DNA of 64,000 nt from DAOUET01 sp034430155 (GTDB lineage Bacteria; Chloroflexota; Anaerolineae; Anaerolineales; UBA4823). The stretch spans positions 25,836-89,835 of the forward strand of contig DAOUET010000079.1 in assembly GCA_034430155.1 (NCBI GenBank), in the 5' to 3' direction. Every line of letters begins with the position of its first letter. Position 1 is the first letter of the stretch. Position numbers and translations under genes: made by a program. This document shows, piece after piece, positions 43,925 through 52,112 of the stretch. A model generated the notes under the pieces. It worked only from the letters and a program-made list of their open reading frames with translations. It made no database searches and was not told where the DNA came from.

Positions 43925-44407
43925 CACTGGGTACCTCCGCGCAATGCAAAGATTTCTGCTTAACTTTTTGATTATACTCGTTTACCATCAGCCTGAACAT
44001 AAAAACCATCGGAAAGAAAATACTGGTCATGGCGGTTTATCGCTTTGATGACACCCACGAAGACTTTGATAGCCCCCCCAGTCGGCTTGTTGTCGAATCG
44101 AGAGTACCTCAAGTCTGCAACCGGCGTTCTGCTGAATGCTCATCGAGAGAGCGCCTGCTCAATCGTCGATGGGATCTTCAGGCATCCTACCCTGATTGAC
44201 CTGGCTTTGAGTTGTAAAGGCAAGCAGAGAGTTCCTTTGGCGATCGATGCTTGTCAGACCTTCGCATAACCCCAGAGAGGCACCATTTGAAAAAGCGCAC
44301 CTGCTGGTTCAACCTTGTTGAACTCCCTTGGGCAGGTGACGCTGACGATTGTGAGGGGAGAGATTATCTATCGTAAGTGCATTTAATCAAGCGATGATGG
44401 GGTTGGT
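43925..44407. other. Intergenic region with nested hairpin
   Basis: No convincing gene is seen. A plus-strand frame (44045-44269) lacks family features. Near 44297-44342 a nested structure occurs: ACCTGC pairs with GCAGGT, and inside it GTTCAA pairs with TTGAAC. It may end the leftward arsenic cluster (stop at 44408), while the left part holds the promoter of the KAS III-like gene. Confidence 0.4.
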
Positions 44408-45487
44408 CTATTTTCTCCAGTAATGCTTTTGTAATGAAAAGGCCACATTAACCAACCCGATCATCACGGGCACCTCAATCAAAGGCCCGATTACAGCTGC
44501 GAAAGCCACTCCGGAGTTTAGCCCATAGACCGCTACCGACACGGCGATTGCCAGCTCGAAATTGTTACTGGCTGCGGTGAAAGCCAGGGTGGTCGTCTTA
44601 GAGTAGTCTGCCCCGATTTTGTACCCCATCCAGAAACTGACCAGAAACATCACCACGAAGTAGATCACTAGTGGGATGGCAATGCGCACCACATCAAGCG
44701 GAATGGTGATGATCAGGTTGCCTTTCAAGCTGAACATTACCACGATGGTGAACAATAAGGCGATCAGGGTCAGCGGGTTGACGCGCCGTACAAACTGTTC
44801 TTGGTACCATTCCTTACCCTTTACCCTCAAAAACATAAACCGGGTCAGAAACCCGGAAATGAAAGGGATTCCCAGGTATATGAGCACGCTCTTGGCGATT
44901 TCACCGATAGTTACCTGTACCGTGCTACCCTGCATACCAAACCAGGTCGGCAGCACCGTGATGAACACATAGGCGTACACGCTGTAGAAGAAGACCTGGA
45001 ACAGGCTGTTGAAAGCGACCAACCCGGCAGCGTATTCACTATTGCCCTTGGCCAGTTCATTCCACACGATCACCATGGCGATGCAGCGCGCCAGGCCGAT
45101 CATGATTAATCCGGCCATGTATTCCGGATAATTTCGCAGGAAAAGGATTGCCAGGGCAAACATTAGAATTGGCCCTACTACCCAGTTCTGCAACAGGGAG
45201 AATCCCAAGATTTTCCAGTTACGGAAAACATCTCGCAACTCTTCGTAATGCACTTTGGCCAGGGGTGGGTACATCATCAAGATCAACCCAATGGCGATGG
45301 GAACATTAGTGGTGCCCACCGATACGGCGGTGTTGAAGCGTTGTACCGAGTTAGGGAACAGGTACCCGATCCCCACACCAACCGCCATTGCCAGGAAGAT
45401 CCAGACCGTCAAGAAGCGGTCCAGGGTGGGTAGCTGTCTAGTCAATTTTTTGGGCGTGGTGGTTAAAGAAGTAGGAGAATCAGTCAT
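44408..45487 (-). CDS. acr3: ACR3-family arsenite efflux permease
   Basis: A 359-aa membrane protein from ATG 45487 (MTDSPTSL). It has about ten spans and the conserved ACR3 segments: GIGYLFPNSVQRF, LILMMYPPLAKVHYEEL, ARCIAMVIVWNELAKGNSEYAAG (with the Cys used for arsenite passage) and AFTAASNNFELAIAVSVAVYG. ACR3 exports arsenite by proton antiport. It is the last gene of an arsR-permease-thioredoxin-acr3 series, all leftward. The weak RBS may reflect coupling or a different start within the first ~60 codons of the longer frame. Confidence 0.93.
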   Translation of the reverse strand: MTDSPTSLTTTPKKLTRQLPTLDRFLTVWIFLAMAVGVGIGYLFPNSVQRFNTAVSVGTTNVPIAIGLILMMYPPLAKVHYEELRDVFRNWKILGFSLLQNWVVGPILMFALAILFLRNYPEYMAGLIMIGLARCIAMVIVWNELAKGNSEYAAGLVAFNSLFQVFFYSVYAYVFITVLPTWFGMQGSTVQVTIGEIAKSVLIYLGIPFISGFLTRFMFLRVKGKEWYQEQFVRRVNPLTLIALLFTIVVMFSLKGNLIITIPLDVVRIAIPLVIYFVVMFLVSFWMGYKIGADYSKTTTLAFTAASNNFELAIAVSVAVYGLNSGVAFAAVIGPLIEVPVMIGLVNVAFSLQKHYWRK

Positions 45488-45585
45488 GGATTTGTCGCTG
45501 GAAGGTCTTAGGGTTATCCGGAAATCAAGAGTGGGTTTTCTTTGGGACGTACAAAACACTCCCCAGGATATTTTCTGCCGGATGC

Positions 45586-45837
45586 TTATGCGGTCGCCAG
45601 GGCGTTGGTCAGCCAGGTGGTAACTTCGGCCGGGGTGGGAATGCGACCAGCGCACACCAGATTTTCATTGATCACCAAACCAGGCGTAGCCAAGATCGAG
45701 TATTTCATTATCTCGGCATAATCGGTTACTTTCTCAATGCGGGCTTCCAGACCCAAGTGGGCGATAGCTGTATGAGCCACAGCTTCGACCTTTTTACAAT
45801 TTTCGCAACCAGAACCTAAAACTTTTACGGTTAACAT
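45586..45837 (-). CDS. Small thioredoxin-like protein (redox-active disulfide type)
   Basis: An 83-aa thioredoxin-fold protein: LTVKVLGSGCENCKKVEAVAH has the CxxC motif near residues 11-14, and the cis-Pro segment reads SILATPGLVINENLVCAGRIP. AGGTTCC lies upstream of ATG. Such small thioredoxins are frequently encoded next to ars permeases and may deliver or reduce the metalloid, or protect the sensor. A MITE copy lies between it and the upstream permease gene. Confidence 0.9.
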   Translation of the reverse strand: MLTVKVLGSGCENCKKVEAVAHTAIAHLGLEARIEKVTDYAEIMKYSILATPGLVINENLVCAGRIPTPAEVTTWLTNALATA

Positions 45838-45868
45838 CAGGAACCTCCATTGTGAAATTTAATAAGTA

Positions 45869-45962
45869 TAGGACTTACGCAGTTGGTGGGAGGATGGGGG
45901 TGTTTGGGCGGGCGTTGCCCGCCCAAACACCCCCGATTTTCCCCTGAACTGAGTAACTACTA
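45869..45962. mobile_element. 94-bp MITE-like palindromic element, copy 4
   Basis: TTACGCAGTT (45875-45884) and AACTGAGTAA (45947-45956, one change) flank perfect 18-bp arms with a GTT loop. AAGTA occurs at both borders (45864-45868 and 45963-45967). It lies inside the arsenic cluster between the permease and thioredoxin genes. Confidence 0.85.
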
Positions 45963-46093
45963 AAGTATTCATGCTGCCCTGGGCTTACAGGCATCGATTG
46001 TTATCCTGGAATGGATTTCCAAAATACGATCTCCTAAAGTTAAATGACCATTTTCTTTACCTAAATCAGCGACATCTCGGATCGTTTCCTCAG

Positions 46094-47149
46094 CTAAAGC
46101 GCAAGATTGAATAAGTAACCGGTCAGGACGATAGCTATCATTAAAATCGAGATAAAGATGGCAATCAATGGAGGCTTGAGCACCCGGCGCAGGATGATCA
46201 TTTCTGGCAGGCTCAATCCCACCACCGACATCATAAACGCCAATACCGTTCCCAGGGCTGCCCCTTTTTCCATCAGGGCATGCACCACTGGGATGATACC
46301 GGCTGCGTTGGAATAGAGTGGCACGCCCAGGAGCACACCCGCTGGAACCGACCACCAGGCGCTCCTTCCTAAAATGTTGGCCAGAGCGCTTTCCGGCACG
46401 TAGCCATGTATGCCAGCTCCGGCGGCGATGCCGATGACAACATATAGCCAGACTTTGCCTACGATCTCTCTTGTTGATGCCCAGGAATTGCGGAAGCGAT
46501 TAGCCCAGGTTGGTTTCTCTTCGGTCAGGCCGCCTTTCCCGACTTCGATCTGCCAGACGAAGTCTTCCACATACTTTTCCAGTCTCAAGCGCCCGATGAT
46601 GATGCCGGCCAGGACGGAAATCACCAGACCGCTAGCCAAATAGAGCCCAGCTACTTTCCAACCAAACAGGCCGAACAGCATGACCAAGGCTACTTCGTTG
46701 ACTACCGGGGTCGCTGTCAGGAACGAGAAAGTAACGCCGAGTGGAATGCCCGACTCGACAAAGCCGATAAACAGGGGGACTGCTGAGCAAGAGCAGAAGG
46801 GCGTCACTATCCCAAGAGCAGCTGCCAGGACGTTCCCTACTCCTTCACGCCTACCACCCAACCAGGTCCGGGTTTGTTCAGGCGTAAAAAAGGAACGCAA
46901 TGTGGTGATCAAAAAGATCATACCGCCTAAAAGCAATATGATTTTGGGGACATCATAGAAGAAGAAAGCCAGCGATTCACCCAAATGGGTATTTTCCAAT
47001 CCAAGCAGTTGATATGCCAGATAATTGGCCAGGGGTTCAATCGTCTGATACGCGCTGATCCAGGCAATCCCGGCAGCGATGACAACTAACCAGGCGCGTA
47101 AATCCGGGTTATGAGGTGAAATTCTTGCAGGTTGAACGGATCGCTCCAT
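46094..47149 (-). CDS. ArsP/DUF318-type permease
   Basis: A 351-aa membrane protein from ATG 47149 (AAAAGGAATG upstream). It has two groups of about four spans and the diagnostic TPFCSCSAVPLFIGF motif with a vicinal CxC, followed by GVTFSFLTATPVVNEVALVM. The second half has PAGVLLGVPLYSNAAGIIPVV. Family members include ArsP, which exports trivalent organoarsenicals, and other metal or organic-metal exporters. It follows arsR directly and lies upstream of acr3, supporting a role in arsenic resistance. A further frame after its stop (to 45969) has protein-like composition but no start. Confidence 0.9.
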   Translation of the reverse strand: MERSVQPARISPHNPDLRAWLVVIAAGIAWISAYQTIEPLANYLAYQLLGLENTHLGESLAFFFYDVPKIILLLGGMIFLITTLRSFFTPEQTRTWLGGRREGVGNVLAAALGIVTPFCSCSAVPLFIGFVESGIPLGVTFSFLTATPVVNEVALVMLFGLFGWKVAGLYLASGLVISVLAGIIIGRLRLEKYVEDFVWQIEVGKGGLTEEKPTWANRFRNSWASTREIVGKVWLYVVIGIAAGAGIHGYVPESALANILGRSAWWSVPAGVLLGVPLYSNAAGIIPVVHALMEKGAALGTVLAFMMSVVGLSLPEMIILRRVLKPPLIAIFISILMIAIVLTGYLFNLAL

Positions 47150-47215
47150 TATCACATTCCTTTTTCTGAATGTATCTTGCCGAAAATGATCCCCGTTCAC
47201 ATCCGGGGTTGTTTT

Positions 47216-47641
47216 TTAGGGATTATCTACACCGGGTATAAAGGTAAGAACCTGATTTTCCTGTTCCAGATCTGGCGCACAATGAGGGCAACCACAGCCC
47301 TCTATGGTTAAGGGCTGGCCAGGAAGGCGCAGCTCGTCTTCGCTGGTCCCGGTGAGGCTGCCTGCCAGCTGGATTAACTCCAAAAGGCGCGGGTTTTGCA
47401 GGCGGTAGAAGATAAAGCGTCCTTCACGTCGGTCTGCTACTATCCTGGCTTTGCGTAAAGTCATCAACTGTTGGGAAATATACGCCTGGCGCAATCCCAG
47501 ATATGCTTCCAGGTGACAAACACACGCTTCACCTGAACCGATCGCCAGCAGAATCTTCAAGCGAGCTGGCTGACCCAGTGAGCGAAACATTCGAACGATG
47601 GCTTTCAGGGAGTGTTTACCTTTACGGATTCCCATATTCAT
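47216..47641 (-). CDS. arsR: ArsR/SmtB-family repressor
   Basis: A 141-aa winged-helix repressor: MFRSLGQPARLKILLAIGSGEACVCHLEAYLGLRQAYISQQLMTL, then a wing DRREGRFIFYRL. The CVC pair (ACVCHL) sits at the usual arsenite-binding place in the alpha3 helix. The C-terminal tail adds more cysteines (EGCGCPHC), unusual for classical ArsR and possibly a second metal site. It heads the ars cluster. A short inverted repeat, AATATC/GATATT, lies 26-48 nt upstream of its start (47668-47673 and 47684-47689) and may be part of an operator. Confidence 0.9.
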   Translation of the reverse strand: MNMGIRKGKHSLKAIVRMFRSLGQPARLKILLAIGSGEACVCHLEAYLGLRQAYISQQLMTLRKARIVADRREGRFIFYRLQNPRLLELIQLAGSLTGTSEDELRLPGQPLTIEGCGCPHCAPDLEQENQVLTFIPGVDNP

Positions 47642-48087
47642 AATCCTGAATATATTCTAGCAGGATCAATATCGATCGACAGTGATATTTGTCATGATTA
47701 AATTATGAGCATGTCACATGATCCTGAATTCATCGATCCAGAATAATTGTCGGACTAAAGGCTATTTATGTTGAGACTCATAGCCATCCAGTCTCACCGG
47801 ATCGATGTGGCACCCCTATCCGATGAATTATTTTCGAATGTTGAGCTTATTGGGGTGTACCTATTGGTACCTATGAGGTTAATCGCATCCGGGAATTTCT
47901 TTACAGGATCTTTAAACTTGCTTCACAGAATCTTTGAAATTGCTTGATAAGATTATGTTGATATAAAAAATAAACCAATAGTGGAGTTTTGCGCTTTCTG
48001 TATCTGGTGGAGATTCCTACACCAGTTGAACGGATAATAAAGGCTGAACTCTGTAAGTAATAATCAATGAAACTGGAGGTAAAGATT
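47642..48087. other. Divergent intergenic region with phased repeats
   Basis: No gene is seen. The left end is the arsR promoter/operator region. The right half carries the five 11-bp-phased CTT-type hexamers (47899-47953) that precede the SHOCT genes. Confidence 0.6.
47899..47953 (+). promoter_or_regulatory. Five 11-bp-phased direct repeats upstream of the SHOCT gene pair (candidate OmpR-family operator)
   Basis: Hexamers start exactly every 11 bases: CTTTAC (47899), CTTTAA (47910), CTTCAC (47921), CTTTGA (47932), CTTGAT (47943). TAAGAT at 47948-47953 could be a -10 element starting 16 bases after the start of the fourth repeat, with no good -35. This is the layout of promoters activated by OmpR/PhoB-type regulators. 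The same five-repeat layout occurs at 48982-49036. Confidence 0.7.
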
Positions 48088-48372
48088 ATGCGTGGATTTG
48101 GATGGGACGGCTGCTGGGGTTTTGGGGGTGCCGGGAGTTGGGGATGGATCGGGATGATCATTAACTTGGTGCTTACAATTGGGGTTATCGTTGGTTTGGT
48201 GCTGTTGGTTGTTTGGGCAGTGCGCCGGATAGCCAACAACCGCCAGGGGTCACTGCTTTCTGCAGGTCAAAGCAGTGGGCAGCCAACCGCTCGTGATATC
48301 CTGCAGGCGCGCTATGCCCGCGGCGAAATCACCCGGGAAGAATACCAGCAGATTATAGAAGATATAAGTTAA
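48088..48372 (+). CDS. Small membrane protein with SHOCT domain, copy 1
   Basis: A 94-aa protein from ATG 48088 (CTGGAGG about 9 nt upstream). The N-terminus is Gly/Trp-rich (MRGFGWDGCWGFGGAGSWGW), followed by one membrane span (IINLVLTIGVIVGLVLLVVW). The C-terminal SHOCT domain reads ARDILQARYARGEITREEYQQ. SHOCT domains are short C-terminal modules thought to mediate oligomerisation or regulation in envelope proteins. The second copy follows 27 nt later, and both precede a two-component system. A phased-repeat operator lies 135-190 bases upstream. Confidence 0.85.
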   Translation: MRGFGWDGCWGFGGAGSWGWIGMIINLVLTIGVIVGLVLLVVWAVRRIANNRQGSLLSAGQSSGQPTARDILQARYARGEITREEYQQIIEDIS

Positions 48373-48399
48373 GGGTATGTACCAGTTGGAGTGTGTGAA

Positions 48400-48645
48400 A
48401 TGATGGGGTTTGGAATGGGTTTCGGACTAATTGGCTTTCTGATAATGCTCCTCTTTTGGGGTGGCCTGATTCTGCTTGCAGTCTGGCTGGTCAGGGTCAT
48501 TTTCTCAGGTGGCCAAAACCACCGCTCGCAGATGAAAGCTCCTCCTGGAGATGGTTTGGATGCTGGTGAGATCCTTGCGCAACGCTATGCACGTGGCGAG
48601 ATCACCCGCGAACAATACGAGACCATGAAGCAGGATATCAGTTGA
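48400..48645 (+). CDS. Small membrane protein with SHOCT domain, copy 2
   Basis: An 81-aa protein from ATG 48400 (TTGGAG 8 nt upstream). A Met/Gly-rich start (MMGFGMGFG) leads into one span (LIGFLIMLLFWGGLILLAVW). After a polar linker the SHOCT domain is AGEILAQRYARGEITREQYE, nearly the same as in copy 1, so the two arose by duplication. The Met-rich head resembles proteins near copper- or stress-responsive systems, but no metal ligand set is clear. A terminator hairpin follows. Confidence 0.83.
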   Translation: MMGFGMGFGLIGFLIMLLFWGGLILLAVWLVRVIFSGGQNHRSQMKAPPGDGLDAGEILAQRYARGEITREQYETMKQDIS

Positions 48646-48669
48646 ATGATTCCCATGGACTAAGGTCGT

Positions 48670-48697
48670 GGCCCCGGTCAGCAATCCAACCGGGGCC
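48670..48697 (+). terminator. Hairpin terminator after the SHOCT pair
   Basis: GGCCCCGGT (48670-48678) pairs exactly with ACCGGGGCC (48689-48697) around a 10-nt loop. The location after the second SHOCT stop supports termination, although the T run is weak. Confidence 0.75.
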
Positions 48698-49206
48698 ATT
48701 AGACATTAAAAAGCTAAAGGGGCAATGCAGCCTATTTTTTAACGCCATGGTTTGATATCCAACGGATCTCATTATCGGTGCAGACGGGAAAAAGCCATGT
48801 TGTGAACAGCAATTTCTTGAATAGCCCCGCGGTTCACGCCCATTAGAAAGGTCGCTCGCTCACCGCACAACCAAATCCGAGCCAGTCAATCGACATCCAG
48901 ATTACTGACGATGATTTCAGCTCGAGCCAGGTCCGATGGATATGGAGGTGAGTGTGACCATTTGTACAGGTAAAGACGTTTCTTTGTGATATCTTTAAGT
49001 AGTCTTTAAAATATCTTCAATGCGTCTTTATATACTTAGCAGTCCTGCAGTTGGAGGTTTTTTGGGTGATTGGTCAGGCAAAGCCCGCTCAAAAGTCCTG
49101 GCATATTTTTTCAAGTGCGTAAATCCGAATATTTTAAAGAACCGCTGAAAGCATACCATTGCGTACGCTAAAATTCAAATATCATAAGACCGATTATGTA
49201 AAAAAC
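48698..49206. other. Intergenic region with operator array and degenerate repeat
   Basis: No gene is seen. It contains the 11-bp-phased repeats (48982-49031) and, at about 49040-49130, a degenerate sequence that resembles an old copy of the MITE: TGCAGTTGGAGG at one end and AAGTGCGTAAATCC at the other. A weak purine-rich stretch precedes the response regulator start. Confidence 0.55.
48982..49036 (+). promoter_or_regulatory. Five 11-bp-phased direct repeats upstream of the two-component operon (candidate autoregulatory operator)
   Basis: Hexamers start exactly every 11 bases: CTTTGT (48982), CTTTAA (48993), CTTTAA (49004), CTTCAA (49015), CTTTAT (49026). TATACT at 49031-49036 is a good -10 (5 of 6), starting 16 bases after the start of the fourth repeat, and no -35 is evident. 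The arrangement fits positive control by an OmpR/PhoB-type protein, most simply the product of the next gene. Confidence 0.75.
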
Positions 49207-49893
49207 ATGGCAAAACCAAAAATACTCGTTATCGATGATGAACAGAGCATCTTGAACTTGGTCACTGCATATCTGCGCCCGGAAAACTACGAAGTTTATA
49301 CTGCCACAGACGGGCTATCCGGATTGCAGGCTGCGCGGGCCTATAAGCCGGACATGATCGTGCTCGACATCATGTTGCCTGGTATGGATGGAATTGAGCT
49401 TCTCACTAAACTGCGACGAGAATCAGACGTTTATGTCATCATGTTAACTGCCAAAACAGAAGAGACAGACAAAATTGTGGGGCTTTCAGTAGGGGCTGAT
49501 GATTACGTCACCAAACCCTTCAGCCCACGCGAACTGGTAGCCCGTATCAAAGCCGCCTTGCGCCGGCTGCATAGCGGGGTTGGCCCGGCGGAGGGGCAGG
49601 TGCTGAATTTCAAACACATACGTATCGATGCCGGTAGCCGAAAGGTCTGGGTGGATACCCGTCTTTTGGAATTGACCGGTACAGAATTTGACCTCTTGAA
49701 AACGCTGGCAGAACATCGTGGCCTGGTGCTGAGCCGGGAGCAGTTGCTCGAAAAAGTATGGGGCCCTGATTATTTTGGAGAAATCCGCGTAGTAGATGTT
49801 CATCTAGGCCATATCCGCCAAAAGATAGGGAACCAGGAATTGATTACCACGGTTAGGGGAGTGGGTTATCGCTTTGAAGATGAGGTTATGTAG
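49207..49893 (+). CDS. OmpR/PhoB-family response regulator
   Basis: A 228-aa regulator from ATG 49207. The receiver domain has the acidic pair in VIDDEQ, the phospho-acceptor Asp in MIVLDIMLPGMDG, Thr in IMLTAK and Lys in YVTKPF. The winged-helix DNA-binding domain follows (LTGTEFDLLKTLAEHRGLVLSREQLLEKVWG, then VDVHLGHIRQKI). The kinase gene starts 2 nt after its stop. The tandem-repeat operator upstream probably binds this protein. The signal is unknown. Confidence 0.93.
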   Translation: MAKPKILVIDDEQSILNLVTAYLRPENYEVYTATDGLSGLQAARAYKPDMIVLDIMLPGMDGIELLTKLRRESDVYVIMLTAKTEETDKIVGLSVGADDYVTKPFSPRELVARIKAALRRLHSGVGPAEGQVLNFKHIRIDAGSRKVWVDTRLLELTGTEFDLLKTLAEHRGLVLSREQLLEKVWGPDYFGEIRVVDVHLGHIRQKIGNQELITTVRGVGYRFEDEVM

Positions 49894-49895
49894 GT

Positions 49896-51038
49896 ATGTT
49901 GGGTTATATTCGCCGCCACCTGAGTCTTAAACTTTTTCTTTCCTATCTGTTCGTCATCCTGGTAGGCGTGGTGGTTCTGGCCTCCTCCTCGGATTTGATC
50001 GTTCCGACAGCCTTCCAGCGGCATTTGGGAGACATGGGTGCTATGATGTCCAATAGAATGGGTGGCTCTCAAGCAGGGTTAGATCAAAGCCTGTTCGACA
50101 ATTTTCGCGCGGCCGTGACGGAAGCGCTCAGTGTGGCTGTCTTGGCAGCCACTTTAATGGCGGTGATTGCCAGCGTATTCATCAGCCGCCAGGTGGTGGC
50201 GCCAGTACAGGCCATGATGGCTGCCAGCCAACGCATTGCCGATGGACATTATGGCGAGCGAGTCCGCGTACCCGGGGATGTTGCCAGACAGGAAATGGAC
50301 GAGCTGGGACAATTAGCACTGAGCTTTAACCAAATGGCAGCCCGGTTAGAGCGAACAGAATCCATGCGCCGCCAATTAATTGGCGATGTGACCCACGAAC
50401 TGCGCACGCCGCTTACAACCATCAAGGGATCCATGGAAGGTCTGATGGACGGTGTCTTACCCGCTAATGAAGAAACTTATATGCAAATCTACCGGGAAGC
50501 CGACCGGCTCCAGCGGCTGGTAAATGATCTCCAGGAACTCAGCCGGATAGAAGCCGGCGCGTACGAACTCCAGCGCCAGACCACCACGGTGAAGACCCTA
50601 GTTGATTCGACTGTGGCACGCCTTCAGCGACAGTTTGAAGAGAAAGGGGTGTCGCTTTCGACTCAAATACCCCAAGAATTGCCATTTATAAAGGTTGATC
50701 CAGATCGCTTGAGCCAGGTTTTGCTCAATCTGCTGGGTAATGCTCTTCAATATACCCCACCAGGGGGGGAGGCGGGGATCACAGCCAGCTACCAGCAAAA
50801 CGAAGTTCGGGTCGCAATTTCCGATAATGGAATCGGGGTACCACCTGAGGATTTAGCGTATCTATTTACACGATTTTACCGAGTGGATAAATCCCGGGCG
50901 CGCTCCATAGGCGGTAGCGGAATCGGACTGACCATCGCCAAACATCTGGTGGAGGCCCATGGGGGACGTATCTGGGCTCAAAGTCCGGGCGCCGGGAAAG
51001 GCAGCACCTTCGTTTTCACGATCCCCCTGGCTTCGTGA
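49896..51038 (+). CDS. Membrane sensor histidine kinase
   Basis: A 380-aa kinase. TM1 is at about residues 12-32, a ~35-residue outer segment contains several Met residues (DMGAMMSNRMGG), TM2 lies at ~70-92, then a HAMP domain. The HisKA phospho-acceptor is in IGDVTHELRTPLTTIKG, the N-box has LLNLLGNALQYTPPGG, and the ATP-lid boxes are SDNGIGVPPEDL and GGSGIGLTIAKHLVEAHGG. It phosphorylates the response regulator encoded just upstream. The small Met-rich sensor region could suit a metal or membrane-stress signal. Confidence 0.92.
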   Translation: MLGYIRRHLSLKLFLSYLFVILVGVVVLASSSDLIVPTAFQRHLGDMGAMMSNRMGGSQAGLDQSLFDNFRAAVTEALSVAVLAATLMAVIASVFISRQVVAPVQAMMAASQRIADGHYGERVRVPGDVARQEMDELGQLALSFNQMAARLERTESMRRQLIGDVTHELRTPLTTIKGSMEGLMDGVLPANEETYMQIYREADRLQRLVNDLQELSRIEAGAYELQRQTTTVKTLVDSTVARLQRQFEEKGVSLSTQIPQELPFIKVDPDRLSQVLLNLLGNALQYTPPGGEAGITASYQQNEVRVAISDNGIGVPPEDLAYLFTRFYRVDKSRARSIGGSGIGLTIAKHLVEAHGGRIWAQSPGAGKGSTFVFTIPLAS

Positions 51039-51315
51039 AGATCATCTGTCGAAGATCCCCCTTTTCTTTTATCTTATCCGGTGTTTGTGGGAAACGATCA
51101 CAGACAGATTTACCCTTGCCATCGAGGTAGCATGCGCTCTCAATTTGATAGGGTTACGTGGCTGGTCTCTATACTGTTTTCCATAGGATGACTTCACTTT
51201 CAGCTGAGCCCTTTCCATCGTCCCCAACGATGACCTGGCATACACTATCTGGATTGAGCGTGGGGAGGTCCGTTGGGATGGGCGTGATCAACCTGGATTG
51301 CTCGTTGTGCGAGCG

Positions 51316-51732
51316 TTACAGGTCATCCGGGGGGAGAGCGATGCCTGATATCCTCCTTGCCTGTATATACCCCATCCAGAAATCGTCCGACTGGTATTCG
51401 TCGAAGTACTGTGACTTCCAACCTGAGGAAGGATCCTCCAGGGTAAAGATGAGCACGATATCCGCTCTGGCATCGGTGTGCGGCGGGGGAAGCGCCTCGC
51501 TGACGAACCAGATCTGATCCGTAGCAGTAGGGTATTCTGTAGTGGGTAACTCTATCACCTGCCAGGCTGAGGGGAATCGAACGGTGAATTGATATTTGGC
51601 GCTGGTGTAAATCTGCCATTCATTTTGATCGCCAACGTAAGACTGTAAACTTAATTTGCCTGGACCGGCAAGACAAGCAGCTAACAGGAAAATGCTCACA
51701 AAAAATATCATCATATGCTTTATGGTTTTCAT
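51316..51732 (-). CDS. Small lipoprotein, PsbP-like fold
   Basis: A 138-aa product from ATG 51732 (GAGGCGTACT upstream); longer starts to 51798 are possible. The signal peptide carries lipobox LLAACLAG. The mature part (WQIYTSAKYQFTVRFPSAWQVI, then YPTATDQIWFVSEALPPPH and ADIVLIFTLEDPSSGW) has the PsbP-like pattern of small surface lipoproteins. The product stops early after IALPPDDL, and protein-like sequence continues past the stop (ITPIPTDLPTLNPDS), so the gene may be shortened by a point mutation. The function is unknown. Confidence 0.65.
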   Translation of the reverse strand: MKTIKHMMIFFVSIFLLAACLAGPGKLSLQSYVGDQNEWQIYTSAKYQFTVRFPSAWQVIELPTTEYPTATDQIWFVSEALPPPHTDARADIVLIFTLEDPSSGWKSQYFDEYQSDDFWMGYIQARRISGIALPPDDL

Positions 51733-52112
51733 AGTACGCCTCATTAACATTTTCTTTGGCAAACCCTTCCATTTGCGATAGTTGGTCACTCTCAGCATGA
51801 ATGGACCCCGTCTTCACCATATGTATTTGCTAGATTAAACACCCGAACACAAATTAGCGGGTACAGGTCCCGAGTCCAGGGAGGTGGACAAAAAAATACA
51901 ATAGTCTCAGGAGGTAGCCTGTATAACGCAGTCTCAGCATGTAGTGGATTGGCAGTGAGTTTACATGATAGAAGAATTTTCATTTGGATCCTGGATCTGG
52001 AAGTTATTATTCAACAATCAAAGCTCAAAAACCAGGGATTTATCCGATGCGATCGAGATGAAGTACTTATTTGAGGCGCAGGATAATGGGATAATGACAT
52101 GCAGGTTTCTTC
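51733..52112. other. Intergenic region
   Basis: No gene or clear signal is seen in these 380 bases apart from what must be the promoter of the leftward lipoprotein gene. Confidence 0.4.

Noticed and set aside
44045..44269. 74-aa plus-strand frame between KAS III-like and acr3 genes
   Set aside because: No ribosome binding site, no recognisable fold, and competing frames of similar quality exist.
45969..46093. Protein-like frame after the ArsP-type permease stop (EETIRDVADLGKENGHLTLG)
   Set aside because: It has no start codon of its own and no recognised family; it may be a frameshifted tail, but evidence is too thin.
51039..51315. Continuation of the small lipoprotein gene past its stop
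   Set aside because: Some protein-like sequence is present in frame but ends soon and has no family support, so I only note possible truncation.
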